A stretch of DNA of 64,000 nt from Eulemur rufifrons (Eukaryota; Chordata; Mammalia; Primates; Lemuridae): contig NC_090989.1 of assembly GCF_041146395.1 (NCBI RefSeq), forward strand, positions 226,224,843 to 226,288,842. The letters are read 5' to 3'. Shown piece after piece: positions 35,797 to 49,348 of this stretch. Position 1 is the first letter of the stretch, and each line of letters starts with the position of its first letter. The notes beneath the pieces are model-generated. The model saw only the letters and a list, made by a program, of their open reading frames with translations. It had not been told where the DNA came from and ran no database searches. The position numbers and the translations under genes are program-made.

Positions 35797-36967
35797 TTAA
35801 ACCTTAGGCGTGATACAATCAGAATTCTAGAAGAAAATGTAGGAAAGACTCTTACAGACATTGGCCTAGGCAAAGAATTTATGAAGAAGACCCCCAAGGC
35901 AATCACAGCAGCAACAAAAATAAATGAATGGGACATGATTAAATTAAAAAGCTTCTGCACAGCCAAAGAAACAGTCCAGAGAATAAACAGACCACCTACA
36001 GAATGGGAAAAAAATTTTTGCATACTACACATCAGATAAAGGACTGATAACAAGAATCTATTTAGAACTCAGGAAAATCAGCAAGAAAAAATCAAACAAC
36101 CCTATCAAAAAGTGGGCAAAGGACATGAATAGAAATTTTTCAAAAGAAGATATAAAAATGGCTAACAAACATATGAAAAAGTGTTCAACATCTCTAATCA
36201 TCAGGGAAATGCAAATCAAAACCACAATGAGATATCACTTAACCCCAGTGAGAATGGCCTTTATCAAAAAAACCCAAAACAACACATGTTGGCGTGGGTG
36301 TGGAGAGACAGGAACACTAATACACTGCTGGTGGGACTGCAAACTAGTGCAACCCCTGTGGAAAGCATTATGGAGGTATCTTAAACAGATTCAAGTAGAC
36401 CTGCCATTTGACCCAGCAATCCCATTACTGGGCATATACCCAAAGGAAAAAAGGTCATTCTGTAACAAAGGCACATGTACCCAAATGTTTATAGCAGCAC
36501 AATTCACAATAGCAAAGATGTGGAAACAACCCAAATGCCCATCAATACATGATTGGATTAGTAAACTGTGGTATATGTATACCATGGAATATTACTCAGC
36601 TATAAGGAATGATGAAGATACGACATCTCTATGGTTCTCCTGGAGAGAGTTGGAACCCATTATATTAAGTGAAGTATCCCAAGAATGGAAAAACAAGCAT
36701 CACATGTACTCACCAGAAAATTGGTTTCCCTGATCATCACCTAAATACAGATCTGGGAACGACACCAATTGGACATCAGACTGAGGTGGGGGGTGGGGGA
36801 GGGGATGGGGGTATGCCTACACAATGAGTGCATTGCGCACCGTTTGGGGAGTGGTAACACTTGAAGGTGCTGACTCGGGAAAGGGGGGGTGGGGAAAAAT
36901 ATGAAACTATTGTTTTTAACTTGCACTGTTCACTTAATAATTTATCATGAATAAAAAAAAAAAAAAA
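35797..36967 (+). mobile_element. 5'-truncated L1 with target duplication
   Basis: About 1.17 kb: the ORF2 3' end, 3'UTR and poly(A). A perfect 14-bp target duplication and a clean A-tail (from about 36950) show standard L1 insertion with 5' truncation. The 3'UTR has G-rich runs (36786-36809 and 36882-36894), as in many L1 families. Low decay suggests it is much younger than the L1 ending at 34590. Confidence 0.95.
36125..36733 (+). pseudogene. L1 ORF2p C-terminal fragment, open
   Basis: A 202-codon open frame that is the C-terminal end of ORF2p, from [20 protein letters not shown] to [16 protein letters not shown] and the natural stop. The Cys-rich motif [18 protein letters not shown] (C-x3-C-x7-H-x4-C) is intact. 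It lacks endonuclease and reverse transcriptase, so it cannot mobilise itself. The first ATG is merely an internal Met of ORF2. Upstream L1 sequence (35797-36124) is ORF2 too but holds a frameshift near the A-run at 36009-36013. Confidence 0.9.
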
Positions 36968-36981
36968 AACTACTACCTGGG
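36968..36981 (+). repeat. L1 target-site duplication, right copy
   Basis: Exact repeat of 35783-35796 directly after the poly(A) tail. Confidence 0.95.
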
Positions 36982-37314
36982 GAAGATGTGGCTTCATGGA
37001 ATCAAGTGTGGAAAATATTTAAGAACTGCAATTAGCCAGAAGCTTACCATGAGACAATGAAGCTTAATATGGCCCAAGTCACTAATACACTTACAGAGAA
37101 CCGAGACTTAAAATGGTGAAAGCTCTGCCCTTATTTTTGTAGTCAGCTCACCCTTAGATATTACACTTCATTCAGTAGTAAGTAGGTTAGCCACATATGA
37201 TATGGTTCTAATCAGGGCACTTTGAGAAGGAAAGGGTTGCTAGTGATAATTAAGCATGGAAAACAGGCATAAACTAAGACTCCTGGACAAACTGTACCTT
37301 TGTTAGCTTAGTTA

Positions 37315-37600
37315 TAAAGGATGTCAACAAATTGGAGGGTATTCAGAGGAGAGACTTTGGGAAGAAAAGGGCCTCAAAGAAATAGATTGTGGTAAGTCTG
37401 TAGTCTATGTTTAGCCTGGAGAAGAGCAGCCTAAGGTTTATATGAAAGCTTTTTTTTTTTTTTTTTTTTTTTTTGAGGTATTCAAAGGTAGCACATAGAA
37501 GAGGACTGGAACTTGGGAAGTATGAGTCTTGAGGGATTCTACAACAAGGTTTCTAAGTGTAGAGAAAATGACTGCTTCTCAGGGGCGCTCCAGCCCAAGA
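37315..37600 (+). repeat. CR1/L3-like LINE relic interrupted by poly(T)
   Basis: 'tgtttagcctggagaagagc' followed after the T-run by 'gaggtattcaaaggtagcac' and 'agaagaggact' matches the CR1/L3 reverse-transcriptase C-terminal region as it appears in mammals and birds. A 25-base T run (37450-37474) sits in the middle. Confidence 0.5.
37450..37474. repeat. poly(T) run
   Basis: Twenty-five consecutive T, with no Alu or L1 body attached. Confidence 0.95.
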
Positions 37601-39800
37601 GGAAGGGAATGCAAAGCTGAACACCAACCCAAGATGTTACCCTTCTATAAAACAAATTTGGGGCACTTAAAACACACCAAACCTCCAAACTTCCCCCACT
37701 CTATTCCAATTCAATGGTGATTCTTTTGTGTTCTAATTGTCCCAAGATGGACCCTTTGAAAGATTTTTTAAAAGTCCACCTGGGTACATCCATCAGTTCC
37801 TGTTCACATGGCTACTTAGTTTTTAAAAAAATTCCAGTAAAATAGGAATAATGCCTTCTTAATGAAACCTAGTCATTTTCTTTTAAAAAGTTATTATTGT
37901 TTAAATATATGGTGATTCTTCTCTCTTTTTTCAGGTCTTGGTAGCTGGTCTTTATGGAAATTAGACACATACAGATCTGTGATTCACTGGGCCTCCTCTG
38001 AGGTTTCACATATGCCTTTTTCAGGGGACTCTTTGGGGTTGAGAATCTGCTTCAATATTCTCCTTTATAAAGACCAACACAAATCTCATATATTATACTG
38101 AATCTAAGACACCATTGGTTGTAAGATGCGTTACTATTATATGCCACTAAGAGAGAAAAAAATGCTGCCAATTAACCTATACCCCAAACTTTTTCATATT
38201 TAGAGTTCAACTCTCCTGATCACTTTTCAACTCAGAATTGGCATATCTGTTCTCACTTTTCATAGATATTGGTATCTATGGCATTAAGAGCATGGAGAAT
38301 GCAGTATTAATTTAAAAAGCATTCCACTATTATCTTTGAATTTTCCTCTAAGCAACTAACACTCAATCTGAAAGCTTTGATGTTGTTATCTTTTTTTTTT
38401 TTATCTAACCATCAGAAGACAACTGTAGGTTCTCAGATGACAACCAGGACTTAATTGTTCTTAAATAGTTTGTGAACGGAAACTTTGAGGGGTTGAAGTT
38501 GTCCAGTTATGCCACCAGGAATAACAACAAAATTTTTACTGCACAGGCAAGGACACTATGTCTCAATGGCACCAGGCCAACAGATGCCTGGGATGTTAAA
38601 ATATAAAATACTGATGTATTAGAATTGATAAAATGCAGTATCTCCTTTTGAATGTCTGCCTTCTTGTCTTAGGTTACACCCTTACCTGATAACCTCAATA
38701 GTATGTTTCTCGCTGGCTGGGATAACCTTGATAAGCTCCACTTTACATTAGCTGAGAGGCTCCTCAAGTGCCCTACTGGGCTGTCCTTATTGCTGTCTTA
38801 CACCCAACGGACTCTACTTTGGAAATCTTTGTAATTTCACCATTTCAGCTAGTTTTCCATTTTGTAGCCATCAACTGACAGAAAACAAAGCAAAAATGAA
38901 AAGGTCAACAAAGATTTTGCATCTCAAAAGAAGACACACTTCCTCTCTCACTGTTTTTATTAAAAAGAGTTATACAGCTTTACAGTAAAGAGGCACTTCT
39001 TAGCCATAGCAGTGAAGTAGAATAATTTGTTGAGATTTCTAAAATGTCGATTCCAATGGGCTATCTCAAGACCTGCTGACTCTGACGCTCAGGATGAGGA
39101 GTGAGGCTTGGGGGGCAGCGGGCACTTGTATTTTTCAAAAAGTTCCACAGATTAATGTGACATGTCATCTAAATTGCAAACTATCAGGAAGAGAAGGACA
39201 TCAGGCATTTTCCAGTTCATCTAGGGACAACTCTATTGGCACACGCTAACACAAATTTGAAATTAAGAGGTCTCAACTCTGAGAGTGTTGGAGAAAACAA
39301 TTCACATGGACAGACCACACAATTTTATTTAAACCATGATATTTACACCATGAAAATTCACACCATGCATTCATGATACTCACACCATGATAGTCATACC
39401 ATCCTATACTCACCTTGATTCAGCTAAGGTTTGCGAAGGATATCGCGCTGACTAGGCATGGTGAGAGCACAGGCAGGAAACAAAGGCTGAGATTTCCCTT
39501 TTCCAATATTCCAGTGTCTGAAATACTGCTTGGTCTGAGGCCACAGAGAATGATCTCCTCCTCCATTCTCTGGCCATAGCTTTCTGGGGCCATTTCAGGG
39601 CCAAGATGATCTGGAGGAGAATTAAGAGCTGGTTCTATGAATTGAGGACATTCTACAGCCTTAGAGTAGAGGGTGGTACAAATGAGGGGTTACACTCAGA
39701 AAATATGCAAATCCCTGTGCTGAAGTGCTCAGGACGTGGTTTTATGGCTGTGGTAGACCTCTGACATTCTCTTCTAATCATCTCCATTTTTAGGAAAGGT
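37601..39800. other. unassigned sequence
   Basis: About 2.2 kb with no gene or named repeat. It includes a degenerate short tandem of 'cacaccatg' units at 39335-39410. Confidence 0.5.
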
Positions 39801-40176
<376 letters not shown>

Positions 40177-40480
40177 GATAAACATTAAGATCCCCCATGT
40201 TGTTTGGGTGAAAGCAGATAATTGGTAATTCTACTGTTAGCTCTAGGGCCTTTAAATTGTCCCAGGGAATTCAGAATGCAGTATTCACACCAAAATCCAG
40301 ATCACCTCTTGCTTACCCCTTAGGCCCAGGGACCTCTTGCTCGTAACCAAGGAAGAGTCTAAGACTGATTGTCTCCTGTGAATTTATTTTCCTTCTGGGC
40401 CTAAAGGAGAGGCTGAAAGAAAGAACACCAGAGGCACAAGTCATTGCAAATCAGTGCTGATGGCTGAAATACTTATGCCC
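40177..40480. other. unassigned sequence
   Basis: No gene or repeat recognised. Confidence 0.45.
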
Positions 40481-40484
40481 TTCT

Positions 40485-40690
40485 TTTTGTCTTCCTACCA
40501 TGTATTGAACACACATTATGTGCAAGACCCTTTATATATAGTATCTCATTTAATCCTCACCATGACCTATAAAGTAGACATCATTGTCCACCCCCATTTT
40601 ATAAAAGGAAAACAGACTCAGATGAAAAATAACACCCTCTAGAACACACAGCAAGTAGGGGCTGGATCCAGGAATTAATCTCAGATCTGA
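40485..40690 (+). repeat. MIR SINE
   Basis: 'acacacattatgtgcaagac', 'atctcatttaatcctcacca', 'acccccattttataaaagga' and 'gcaagtaggggctggatcca' are in MIR order. Confidence 0.8.
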
Positions 40691-40757
40691 TGCCAAAGTC
40701 AAAGGTCTCTTGAACATTGGATATATTTGAAAGGCAGTGAGGAAAAAATATTATGTA

Positions 40758-40790
40758 TTGATGGATGGATGGATAGATAGACAGATATAA
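40758..40790. repeat. GGAT/GATA microsatellite
   Basis: 'gatggatggatggatagata' followed by 'gacagata', a short tetranucleotide repeat. Confidence 0.85.
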
Positions 40791-41079
40791 TAACATAAAT
40801 ATAATAGAAGCTAGGTGGTTGTGGTTACATGGTGCTCACCAAACAATTCTTTAAACTGTTTGGTATATTTGAAATAAGTTGGGGAAAAGGAAGAAAAGTA
40901 AGGGAATCAAAGATATGGGCAATTAAACATTCTTTCAAGGCATCTGTCTCATGCTTCACTATGTGAAGGGAAGGGAAGAAGGAAGGAGGAGCAGGGCATT
41001 GTCCACCAAATTGGGGAAGCAACCTTCATGAAGGAAATGCTTAACAATGATTAGGATTCTCTTAGATTTCACTTTGTTG

Positions 41080-41212
41080 AGCCTTAACTTACTTACAAGT
41101 AAAATGGAAATAATATCTATTCTCACAGATGCTGTTTCAAGGATTAAGTGAATTAAAATGATTTATGTTCCTAGGATAGTGCCAGCCACAGTTGGTGCCT
41201 AATAAGCAACAC
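41080..41212 (-). repeat. MIR fragment
   Basis: 'acaagtaaaatggaaataat', 'caaggattaagtgaattaaa' and 'gatagtgccagccacagttg' form the antisense MIR. Confidence 0.65.
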
Positions 41213-42902
41213 TGACTGGGGTACACATGTAAACCTGAGAGGCTGCACATAATCTAGCTACACAGCAATGGTCAAGATTTGTGTAAGGATGTATAAAAAT
41301 CTCCTAAATTCCAGCAAGGAAGAGCTAAATAGTTTTGTCAGGTAGGCCAGATTTTTTTTTTTTTTTTTATTGATGGAGTGAGTGAATGATTTTACTTTTG
41401 GGTTCAGATCTCAATCAACTAAGTAAATAATATAAGAAATATAATTCTTTTTCCATAATGACTTACCTATTTTGAGCCTATCTTCAGTGTTAGAACCTTA
41501 ATTTCACTCAATTCTGCATCCTCACTCTTTCCTCTGGGTTCCAGGGGGCTCACATTGTCGCAGGGCAACAGGGGTTGGGAGGTCATCTCATTCTCTGTGT
41601 GATGTTGTCTCTGCACCCACCTTGGCCGAGATGTTCTTGCTCCTGGTGGGTCTTTGCTGTCCAGCTGTTCCCCAGCACAAGACTCCTTCAGGTGCGGCAC
41701 ACTTTCTCTCAGCTGTTGCCAAGCCTGTTATTAACATAAGAAACTTTATTACACTGCTTTCAGGCCACAGGAGCACCAGGAAATTCTGTGGGTTTTTTGT
41801 GACTACCGGGGTGGCACTTTCGAGCACAGAAGAATCCTTTTAACACTTGCAAGCGGTGCTGGGGAGCACTCAAGTCCTTGAGGCTGGCTCATCTGTCCCC
41901 TGGACACCACTCAACCATTTCTGTTCTGCGGTTTTGCAGTCTCATTGGGCTCTAGTTGGAAGCGATGGCAACCTCAACCCATCTTTGGTTTGTGTCATCC
42001 ACCACCTTCACCTCTGGGGAGCAGGGTGTGGAGTCTCTTTGTCAGAGGAGAGAGGGGCTGCCAGTGTCTAAGAGCTCTCTCTGCTTCCCTCTCCTCCCCC
42101 TTCCCTGCCCACCTCCTCACCTCCTAACAGGCGTCTAACAGCTCCCTTCCCTCCCTAGCTCCAGCCCCCTCCTCCCTGCCCCATGAGCACACCTGGAAAA
42201 CTTCAGGTCCCACCGGGGGCTAGAAGCCTTGCTCCAACTCAGGCCAGAGTGTCTATGCCAAGTGCCCTCAGAGTCTTGACTTGTGAAAATCAAATGCCTT
42301 TTCTTCTTGTTCTCCCGTGAAACTTCTTTTCCCCTAATACAATAAATGATGCTTGAATGGGGTGAGGGAGGGAGGCAGAGGCAACAGGAGCTGCCAGAGG
42401 GAGAACGTCAACTGATACATTAAAAATATCATCCAGCCATAGTGTTCTCCCCACCCCTTTAAATGCACTTCATCTCTCGAGCAAGGAGAGACATTAGTCC
42501 ACATCTTCCTTCATGGTAATTACTCCTCCTTGTTCTTGTGTGACCTGTGACCAGTCCCAGGTGACCTGCTCTAGACTGGACCGGAGGTGAAATCTCAAGG
42601 TGACCCTAATACCTAAAGATGATGAATCTTACCTCTTGCAGGTGCCTCAGCTTTAGCTTTACTGCCGACTTTCTGGAGGTTTCCTCAAGAAATTCAGCAG
42701 AAGGATCCCCAAGCTTCTAATCACCAGAGTACATAATTACTTTATAAATAACAATGTATTTGTGTTAGTTATATGGCTGGTATAGCTGCTGCACAGTCTT
42801 TGAGAAATTATAACACAAGATCCTTAAGTTGGGGCCATGTGTGTCACAAGCTCCACGTGCTAATGACCACAGCAGGGAATTAGACATTTCTCCTGCTGCC
42901 AC
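41213..42902. other. unassigned sequence
   Basis: No gene recognised. 41840-42200 is moderately GC- and CT-rich without a CpG island. Several overlapping short ORFs at 41622-42138 look like chance. A T-run lies at 41352-41368. Confidence 0.45.
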
Positions 42903-43057
42903 CTGTCCACGCATGGCTTCTCTCTTGCCCTGTTTGTTGAGGTTTCTGTTCCTCCTTGTCCCTTGAGGCGTGCCTTTGGCTAAACGCTGGAGTCCTTTCT
43001 TTGGTTTCAGTTGCCCTTTCTGATTCATATCATAGTCTTCTGTATCAACCAGGGGGC
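42903..43057 (-). other. candidate coding exon (155 bp)
   Basis: On the minus strand a pyrimidine-rich tract (TTCTCTGTCTGTTTCAG) ends at 43058 and looks like a good splice acceptor. From 43057 a frame stays open, encoding Gly-Pro-Leu-Val-Asp-Thr-Glu-Asp-Tyr then a Lys/Arg-rich stretch. A possible but weak donor, CAG|GTGGCA, closes it at 42903. Without splicing the frame continues to a stop near 42765. The peptide matches no family I recognise. Conservation or transcript data would be needed to call it real. Confidence 0.2.
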
Positions 43058-43059
43058 CT

Positions 43060-45900
43060 GAAACAGACAGAGAACTTGTCAGTTTAGAAAAAAAAAAAAA
43101 ATCAAAGCCAAAGATGCAGATGTTTGAGAAAAATATTAACTTGATTCCTTCTTCCACTAATTACCTACCCCAGATGAGACCCTAAGCAGTTTCATTTCTA
43201 AAGCGAAACTCTCTGTATTAGAAAGACCCTTCAGTTCAAGTCAATAAGTGCCCAAAAGGCCTGTCTCCCACCATAAACCTGCACAGGTAAGGGGCAGAGA
43301 TGTTTCTCCACGTTAAGCAGTAAGAACTTTCCTTGTCACAAATTAAAGCCCTCTCCTGTGGCTTTGGATTTATCAGCAGACTTGCTCATAATGATTGTCT
43401 TATGAATGGTGATTAGGAAAAATGAATCATGTCCTCCTGCTAACAAGGCTACTCAAATTGGTTCAAAATGGCAGACTTTGTGCTGAAAGGAACCTTCCCT
43501 GGGCCAATAGTAACATTCATAGAGACGAAGTGGAGAGGTGAGGGGTTAGAGTGGGGTGGGGTCCACATTTCCATCATCTGAAGGGAAATAGTCACCACCT
43601 TACATATATTCTTAACACCCAGAAGGGATGTTGACCTCAAATGTGCTGAATTTGTGTTCATTTTCACCCACCCAAAAAGTTGAATGTTAATTATTCAGTT
43701 GAACTTTTTTTTTTACTATTTAGTAAAAAATAATACAAGTTCACAAGATTTGGTGCTTTATCCATTAATACCATTGTCTTCTTGGTACTATACAAGATGC
43801 ACAGGAATTTCTCTCTCAACATCCTCCCTTAAAATAAAGTACATTCTTAAAAAAAAAAAAAAAAAAAATTCCTCACCTAACCAGACTTTCTGAGAAGCAC
43901 ACACAGAATTTTTCACTCCAGGTAACACCCAGACCTGTTAAACATTTTCACCTCCTCTGAAGACTTCAACAAAGCAAGGAGAGTCCATACACCTCACTCG
44001 GTCGGCCCGACTTAAAGTCGTGCGAGGCAAGAACCATCCACGTGGAGTTAAACAATGAAATTTTCCAAGTATGCACATGCTGTGAGAATCAATAACCTCT
44101 TCTCAAACCAGCAAATTGGTTTCAAGTGTTCGGTTCACTGGTTACATCCAACAGCCACAATAAGAGGCCCCCTCCTGAGTGAGAGGGAAGGTGGAGATGA
44201 ATTCTTGAAAAATGTGTTATCAGAATTCCTACGCTTCTCACTGCATGGATGGTATTGGCTAAACTCTTTGGAAAGAACGCTGAATTTAATTTCGAGCAAT
44301 CTTCTTTGTTGGATTTTTTTTTTCACTTAAAATAATAACTTTAATTTTCTTATCTGAACTGTAATATACACAGGTGATCACTTTCAGAGTAAAATGAGAG
44401 TGGCTGAAATACTTTTACAAAAACATCTCTAAAAATAACAGACTTCTGTTCACTTTATAGAGTATGCCTAAAAGAAAAAATATAAGACTATTCAAGTGAA
44501 GAAATATTGACCTGGTGCTCAGAATACCAGAATATATTTATTCCAGGGGTGGGGGGGGGGCAGGAACCAGGAGACAGAGGCAGAAGTTGCTTTTTGAAAT
44601 ATTTCTTGCCTTATACCTGAATGCTTCATGCTCCTAAAGAATCTAATTATGGGGAAAAAAATTACCTCATACTCAGTTTCACTTTAAAATATAATAAACA
44701 GGTTACATTCTCAAGTGTTATTAAGTTGCTTATACAAAATTAATGTCATGAGCGTGACTTCAGGATCTGCTCTTTTTATAATCATCTGTTGGAATTTTAA
44801 ACAATAAAGTTTTTTCAGAGTACTGTGTACTCTCTCATTTCATGAAAACAACTGGCAACAGAATTGTTGATGTAATTTCATATTTTCTGGATATTAGATT
44901 TTACTTAATTTTACAGCCAGACTATTCTCTCTAAAATAAAACTGATGTTCTCTAGAAAGCTTTACCGGAAGCAACTGGCCCTTCGAGACGGATGCTCTGG
45001 GAATATTTGTCAGAAAATTGAGTCATTGAAAGCAGAACTGATTGTGTCCCTCACTCAGGCAAGTAGCCTGCATTCTCCCCTTCCTCCCCTCCTTCCTTTT
45101 CATGCCCTGAGGGCCAGACACCCTTCTCTGCAGTGATCAATGTGTGGCATCATCTCCACAAAGTGCCTCCCCTCCCTTACTACAGGGGGCTTCTGTGCCA
45201 ACCCTTCTGCCTTTGGAATCTTCTTTCTTCTTCTTCCTCTTGGCATGGAATGTTTATACAGAAATTCTTGCACCACAGTATAGCTACCTCTATAGGCGAG
45301 ATGAAAGAAAGGTCTTTCTCCAGCAAGGTAGGTTGTGTTTTCTACTTAAGTGCATGTACTTTCAAAGGGACATACGCAGAGGGCAAGGAAAATGGTCCTG
45401 CCCTAGGCAGCTATAGCACCTGGCTCAGGAGCAACTTGCTCCTCCAAGTGGTCCGCAAGTCTCCCTCCATCGCCATCCCTCTGCCCCATCCCGTGCTCAC
45501 CACCAGAACTGCAGACCCTAGAACATGCCACAGACGGCTCACATCCGCGGAGCTCTGGGAGCCGCTAGTCACCGCAAGCTCTTTCCCTCCCTAGCCCCCA
45601 AGTCCTTCTCAAGGTTCATAGGGGCTTAGCAGATGTTAGAGCTTAAGACTACTATTTTAGAGACACTATGGGTTAAACAGGCCTTTGTGGGCTGGCCTAG
45701 GAGTACCACTAACACTAATTATATTTTATTTACCGATAACCTTATACCCCTATTTGTAAAAGGGATTTTTGCATTATTAATAGTACTGTTCATGAAGAGC
45801 CTGGTACCTAAGAGAAACCATGAGCTACAAACAGCTGAATTATACACCCCATCTTTGAAAAAGAGTATGTACGTTGGAGGCTGCTTATTTTCAGTTTGCT
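43060..45900. other. unassigned sequence
   Basis: No convincing gene or named repeat over about 2.8 kb. It contains A-runs at about 43089-43101 and 43849-43868 and a G-run cluster at 44549-44560. The 153-codon ORF at 45133-45594 overlaps another frame, has no domain and is probably chance. Confidence 0.45.
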
Positions 45901-45929
45901 TGCTTGCTTTTTCTTTTACCTTTCCCCAT

Positions 45930-46560
45930 GTTTATTCATTCAACAAATACCTGTTGATCCCCTGCTAGGCATTCTGTTAGGTGCTATGACTAGAGCAATA
46001 GGCTGAGGCAGAGATTTCCTGCCCTGTGGAGCTCACATTCTAGAAGAATAGACAGACAAGCAAATAATGAGGGGCAGGGAAGTAAAAGCGAGGCTGCTAC
46101 AATAACAAATGGTCAGAAGGATGGGAACAGAGGGCTGTACCAGGAGTTATCGGTCCAGTCTGAGAGGCCAAGGAAAGCTGGGTAAAGGAGGCAGAAAAGA
46201 ATGTTCCAGGAGAGGGACAATGTGTGCAAAAGCCCCACAGCAGAGGGAGCCTGGCCAGGCAAGGCCCAAGGAGAGGCCCACGTCAGGAACATGCACCAGG
46301 TGGGGAGTGGGGTGCAAGATGAGGCTGGGCAGCCGGAAAAGGGCTGCACTTTTGGGGGCCTTCTGAGGAAGAGTGAAGGAAGCCACTAAAAGTTTTACCT
46401 GGAAAGGGTGACAGGATCAGCTAGGAATTTTAGAAGATTACGCTAGCCACAGTGTGGCAAGAACAGTTGCCAGCAGTCTACTTCTGGAAGGCCACTGCAG
46501 GGGCTCGCAGGAGAAACGATGGCCACTCAGGTCAGGGTGGATGGGGACAGACCCGAGAGC
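45930..46560 (-). repeat. L2 LINE 3' region, antisense
   Basis: 'ttcattcaacaaatacctgt', 'aggcattctgttaggtgcta', 'tggagctcacattctagaag', 'tgtgcaaaagccccacagca' and 'gggtgacaggatcagctagg' match the L2 3' end on the minus strand in order. Confidence 0.75.
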
Positions 46561-47236
<676 letters not shown>

Positions 47237-47329
47237 ATTTTTAAAGTGAGTTTGGTCTCTCCTTCTTATGTATTTTTTCTGCTTATTATCATTTTCCTGA
47301 AATGGGGAATCAGAAAGTTTGATGTAGTG

Positions 47330-47640
47330 ATGGAAGATTTTTAGTTATAAATCAATGAAACCAACTTGAACCAATTTTACCACTAAAGGGACTTTATCAT
47401 AAGCATATGAGGCTAACTCATGGAGTCAAATACAGAAATGCAACCAAGACTTAGGAATAGGTTGGAATCCCTCAGGATTCTCTCTCCATATTCTGTCTGC
47501 TCTTCTCTGTACGGTGGCTTCAGTCCCATCCTGGAAGCCTGGCTTTCTCCAGTCTTCAATCCACAAGACGGCACCGTAACAGCTCCTGTGTTTATATGCC
47601 CTGGGTTTAGCCACAAAGACTGACCCTGCATGCCTCAGCG
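47330..47640. repeat. old interspersed repeat, unnamed
   Basis: 'aaaccaacttgaaccaattt' and 'ctaaagggactttatcataa' resemble the start of the same type of repeat as 6036-6590. The short ORFs inside are not gene-like. Confidence 0.35.
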
Positions 47641-49348
47641 TCTCCAGAATGGGGATTTAGCCTAGCTACGGTCAACTATAGCTGGGGTGGACAGGTGTGA
47701 GTTTTCAAGGAAGAACTAGCCAACGTCGATTCTGAGTTTCCAGAGAAGGGAGAATTGTTATGAATCTGGCAGGCACCCCACAAAGGAGAAGCAGGGAAAC
47801 AATACCTCTTTTTCTTCACTGAACGTGTGTTAAGCACCAGCCATGCTCTAGGGCCAGGCTTGGCTCCTTGATACAAAAATAAGTGCAAAGAATTCTAACT
47901 TTAAGGAACCTAAAACCCTGCACTGACTGAACACACCTGTAAAGTGAGCTCATTCCTACCTCCTCGTTGTCAGTGTGGGGAAGTTGGAATCAAAAGGAAT
48001 AAAGAGTATCAAGGTAGCAAATGAAGGCCTGAGAAGGTAGTCCCAATAGAAGTATTGGTTGTGAGCAAAAGTAAATAAGCAGGAACCCACAAGAACTGCT
48101 AAGAGGTTGGGAGGTTGAGCTGACATGAGAAGAGTGTCTACAGATGTTGTGATAATAGATGAGGCTGAAAACTCAGACAGGAGCCTTCAGCTGAGGATTT
48201 ATAAACCCGAGCTGGGAGGAGTAAGGAACAAAAACAAAGGAAATAGATACAAACAGGCCAGCAACAGAAAGATCCATTCCAGACTGTGGCTTGTTTACCA
48301 GGTAGTTAACCTACAGGCTGCACAGTTCCAATTTTCTGCAATGCGTGACATGCCTCTCGCTTTGCAGATTTAGTTCTGTTTAATCTTTCCTTTTCAAACA
48401 GAGCAAAAAAAAAAAAAAAACAAGATATCTAGTTAATGTAGTAACTTTGACCTACAAAAAAGAAAAGTTCATTATTATTTCTTTCAGCTTCCTTATCCAG
48501 CACAATTGCCCTTCCATCTTTTATTCCCTCAAACCTTTCTTTTATGTTTCCTTTTTATGATAAGCTTACATTCAGATTAGCTGCCTCTCTAGAAACCTTT
48601 CGTCTCCTTTTCAATTTTTGGCCTCTACCAGACTTTATTTTTGCATTTTTAGAGTTCCCTAAATCTCCATTCCTTTGAATGAGCATTGCTGTCCATTTTA
48701 AATGCCTGCAGCACTTTAAATCAATGGCATCATTTTTGTTTTCTATTGCTGTCTCATATGATCCCAAATGCAGAACATGGGATATTAAGCTACATTTAGT
48801 TTAATAAGTAATGTAAACATCATTTAAGAAACCACTTTTTACTATTAGAATTCACTGCTTTTTATTTAGAATGTGCATTCTCAAGAGTGACAATATTTCC
48901 CCAAAGGGGCAAAAATTGTTTCCTGGGAGGCAAAAAAAAAAAAAAAAAAATCCTAGCTATCACAGTGATTTGTGGCCCTTCAAACCTCAACCCTATCTAA
49001 CTGCACAAAGAGATACGCAGCATACCTGTGATACTAACATTTCATGGGAGGAGGAGGCATTTAAAAAAAGTCTAAAAAGTCTCCTTAGTGGTGCAATAAT
49101 GAAAAAAAATTAAAAGATTGAAGGAAACAGATTTAGAACAAACCTATATTTGCACAGCGTTTAAGTTTACAAAACAGATAAATACAATCTTTCATTTAAT
49201 CTCTTAAAAAAACAGGTAAATTGGGTACTATTAACCTCTCTCTCAGACATGTAGATGGATGACCAGAAAGGTTACTTCCTAATTATGACTTTGATGGCAA
49301 TTCTCCCCTCCATCTATGACAGCAACAGAATACACGTTCCTTTTAAAG
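47641..49348. other. mostly unassigned, with an L2 scrap and A-runs
   Basis: 47815-47930 resembles antisense L2 ('gcaccagccatgctctaggg'). A-runs lie at 48405-48420 and 48931-48949. A MIR-like patch lies at 49145-49245. No gene seen. Confidence 0.4.

Noticed and set aside
44549..44560. G-run as regulatory G-quadruplex
   Set aside because: A single uninterrupted G tract with few neighbouring G-runs; no other support.
45133..45594. 153-codon ORF
   Set aside because: No domain, overlapping alternative frame, no supporting splice or promoter signals.
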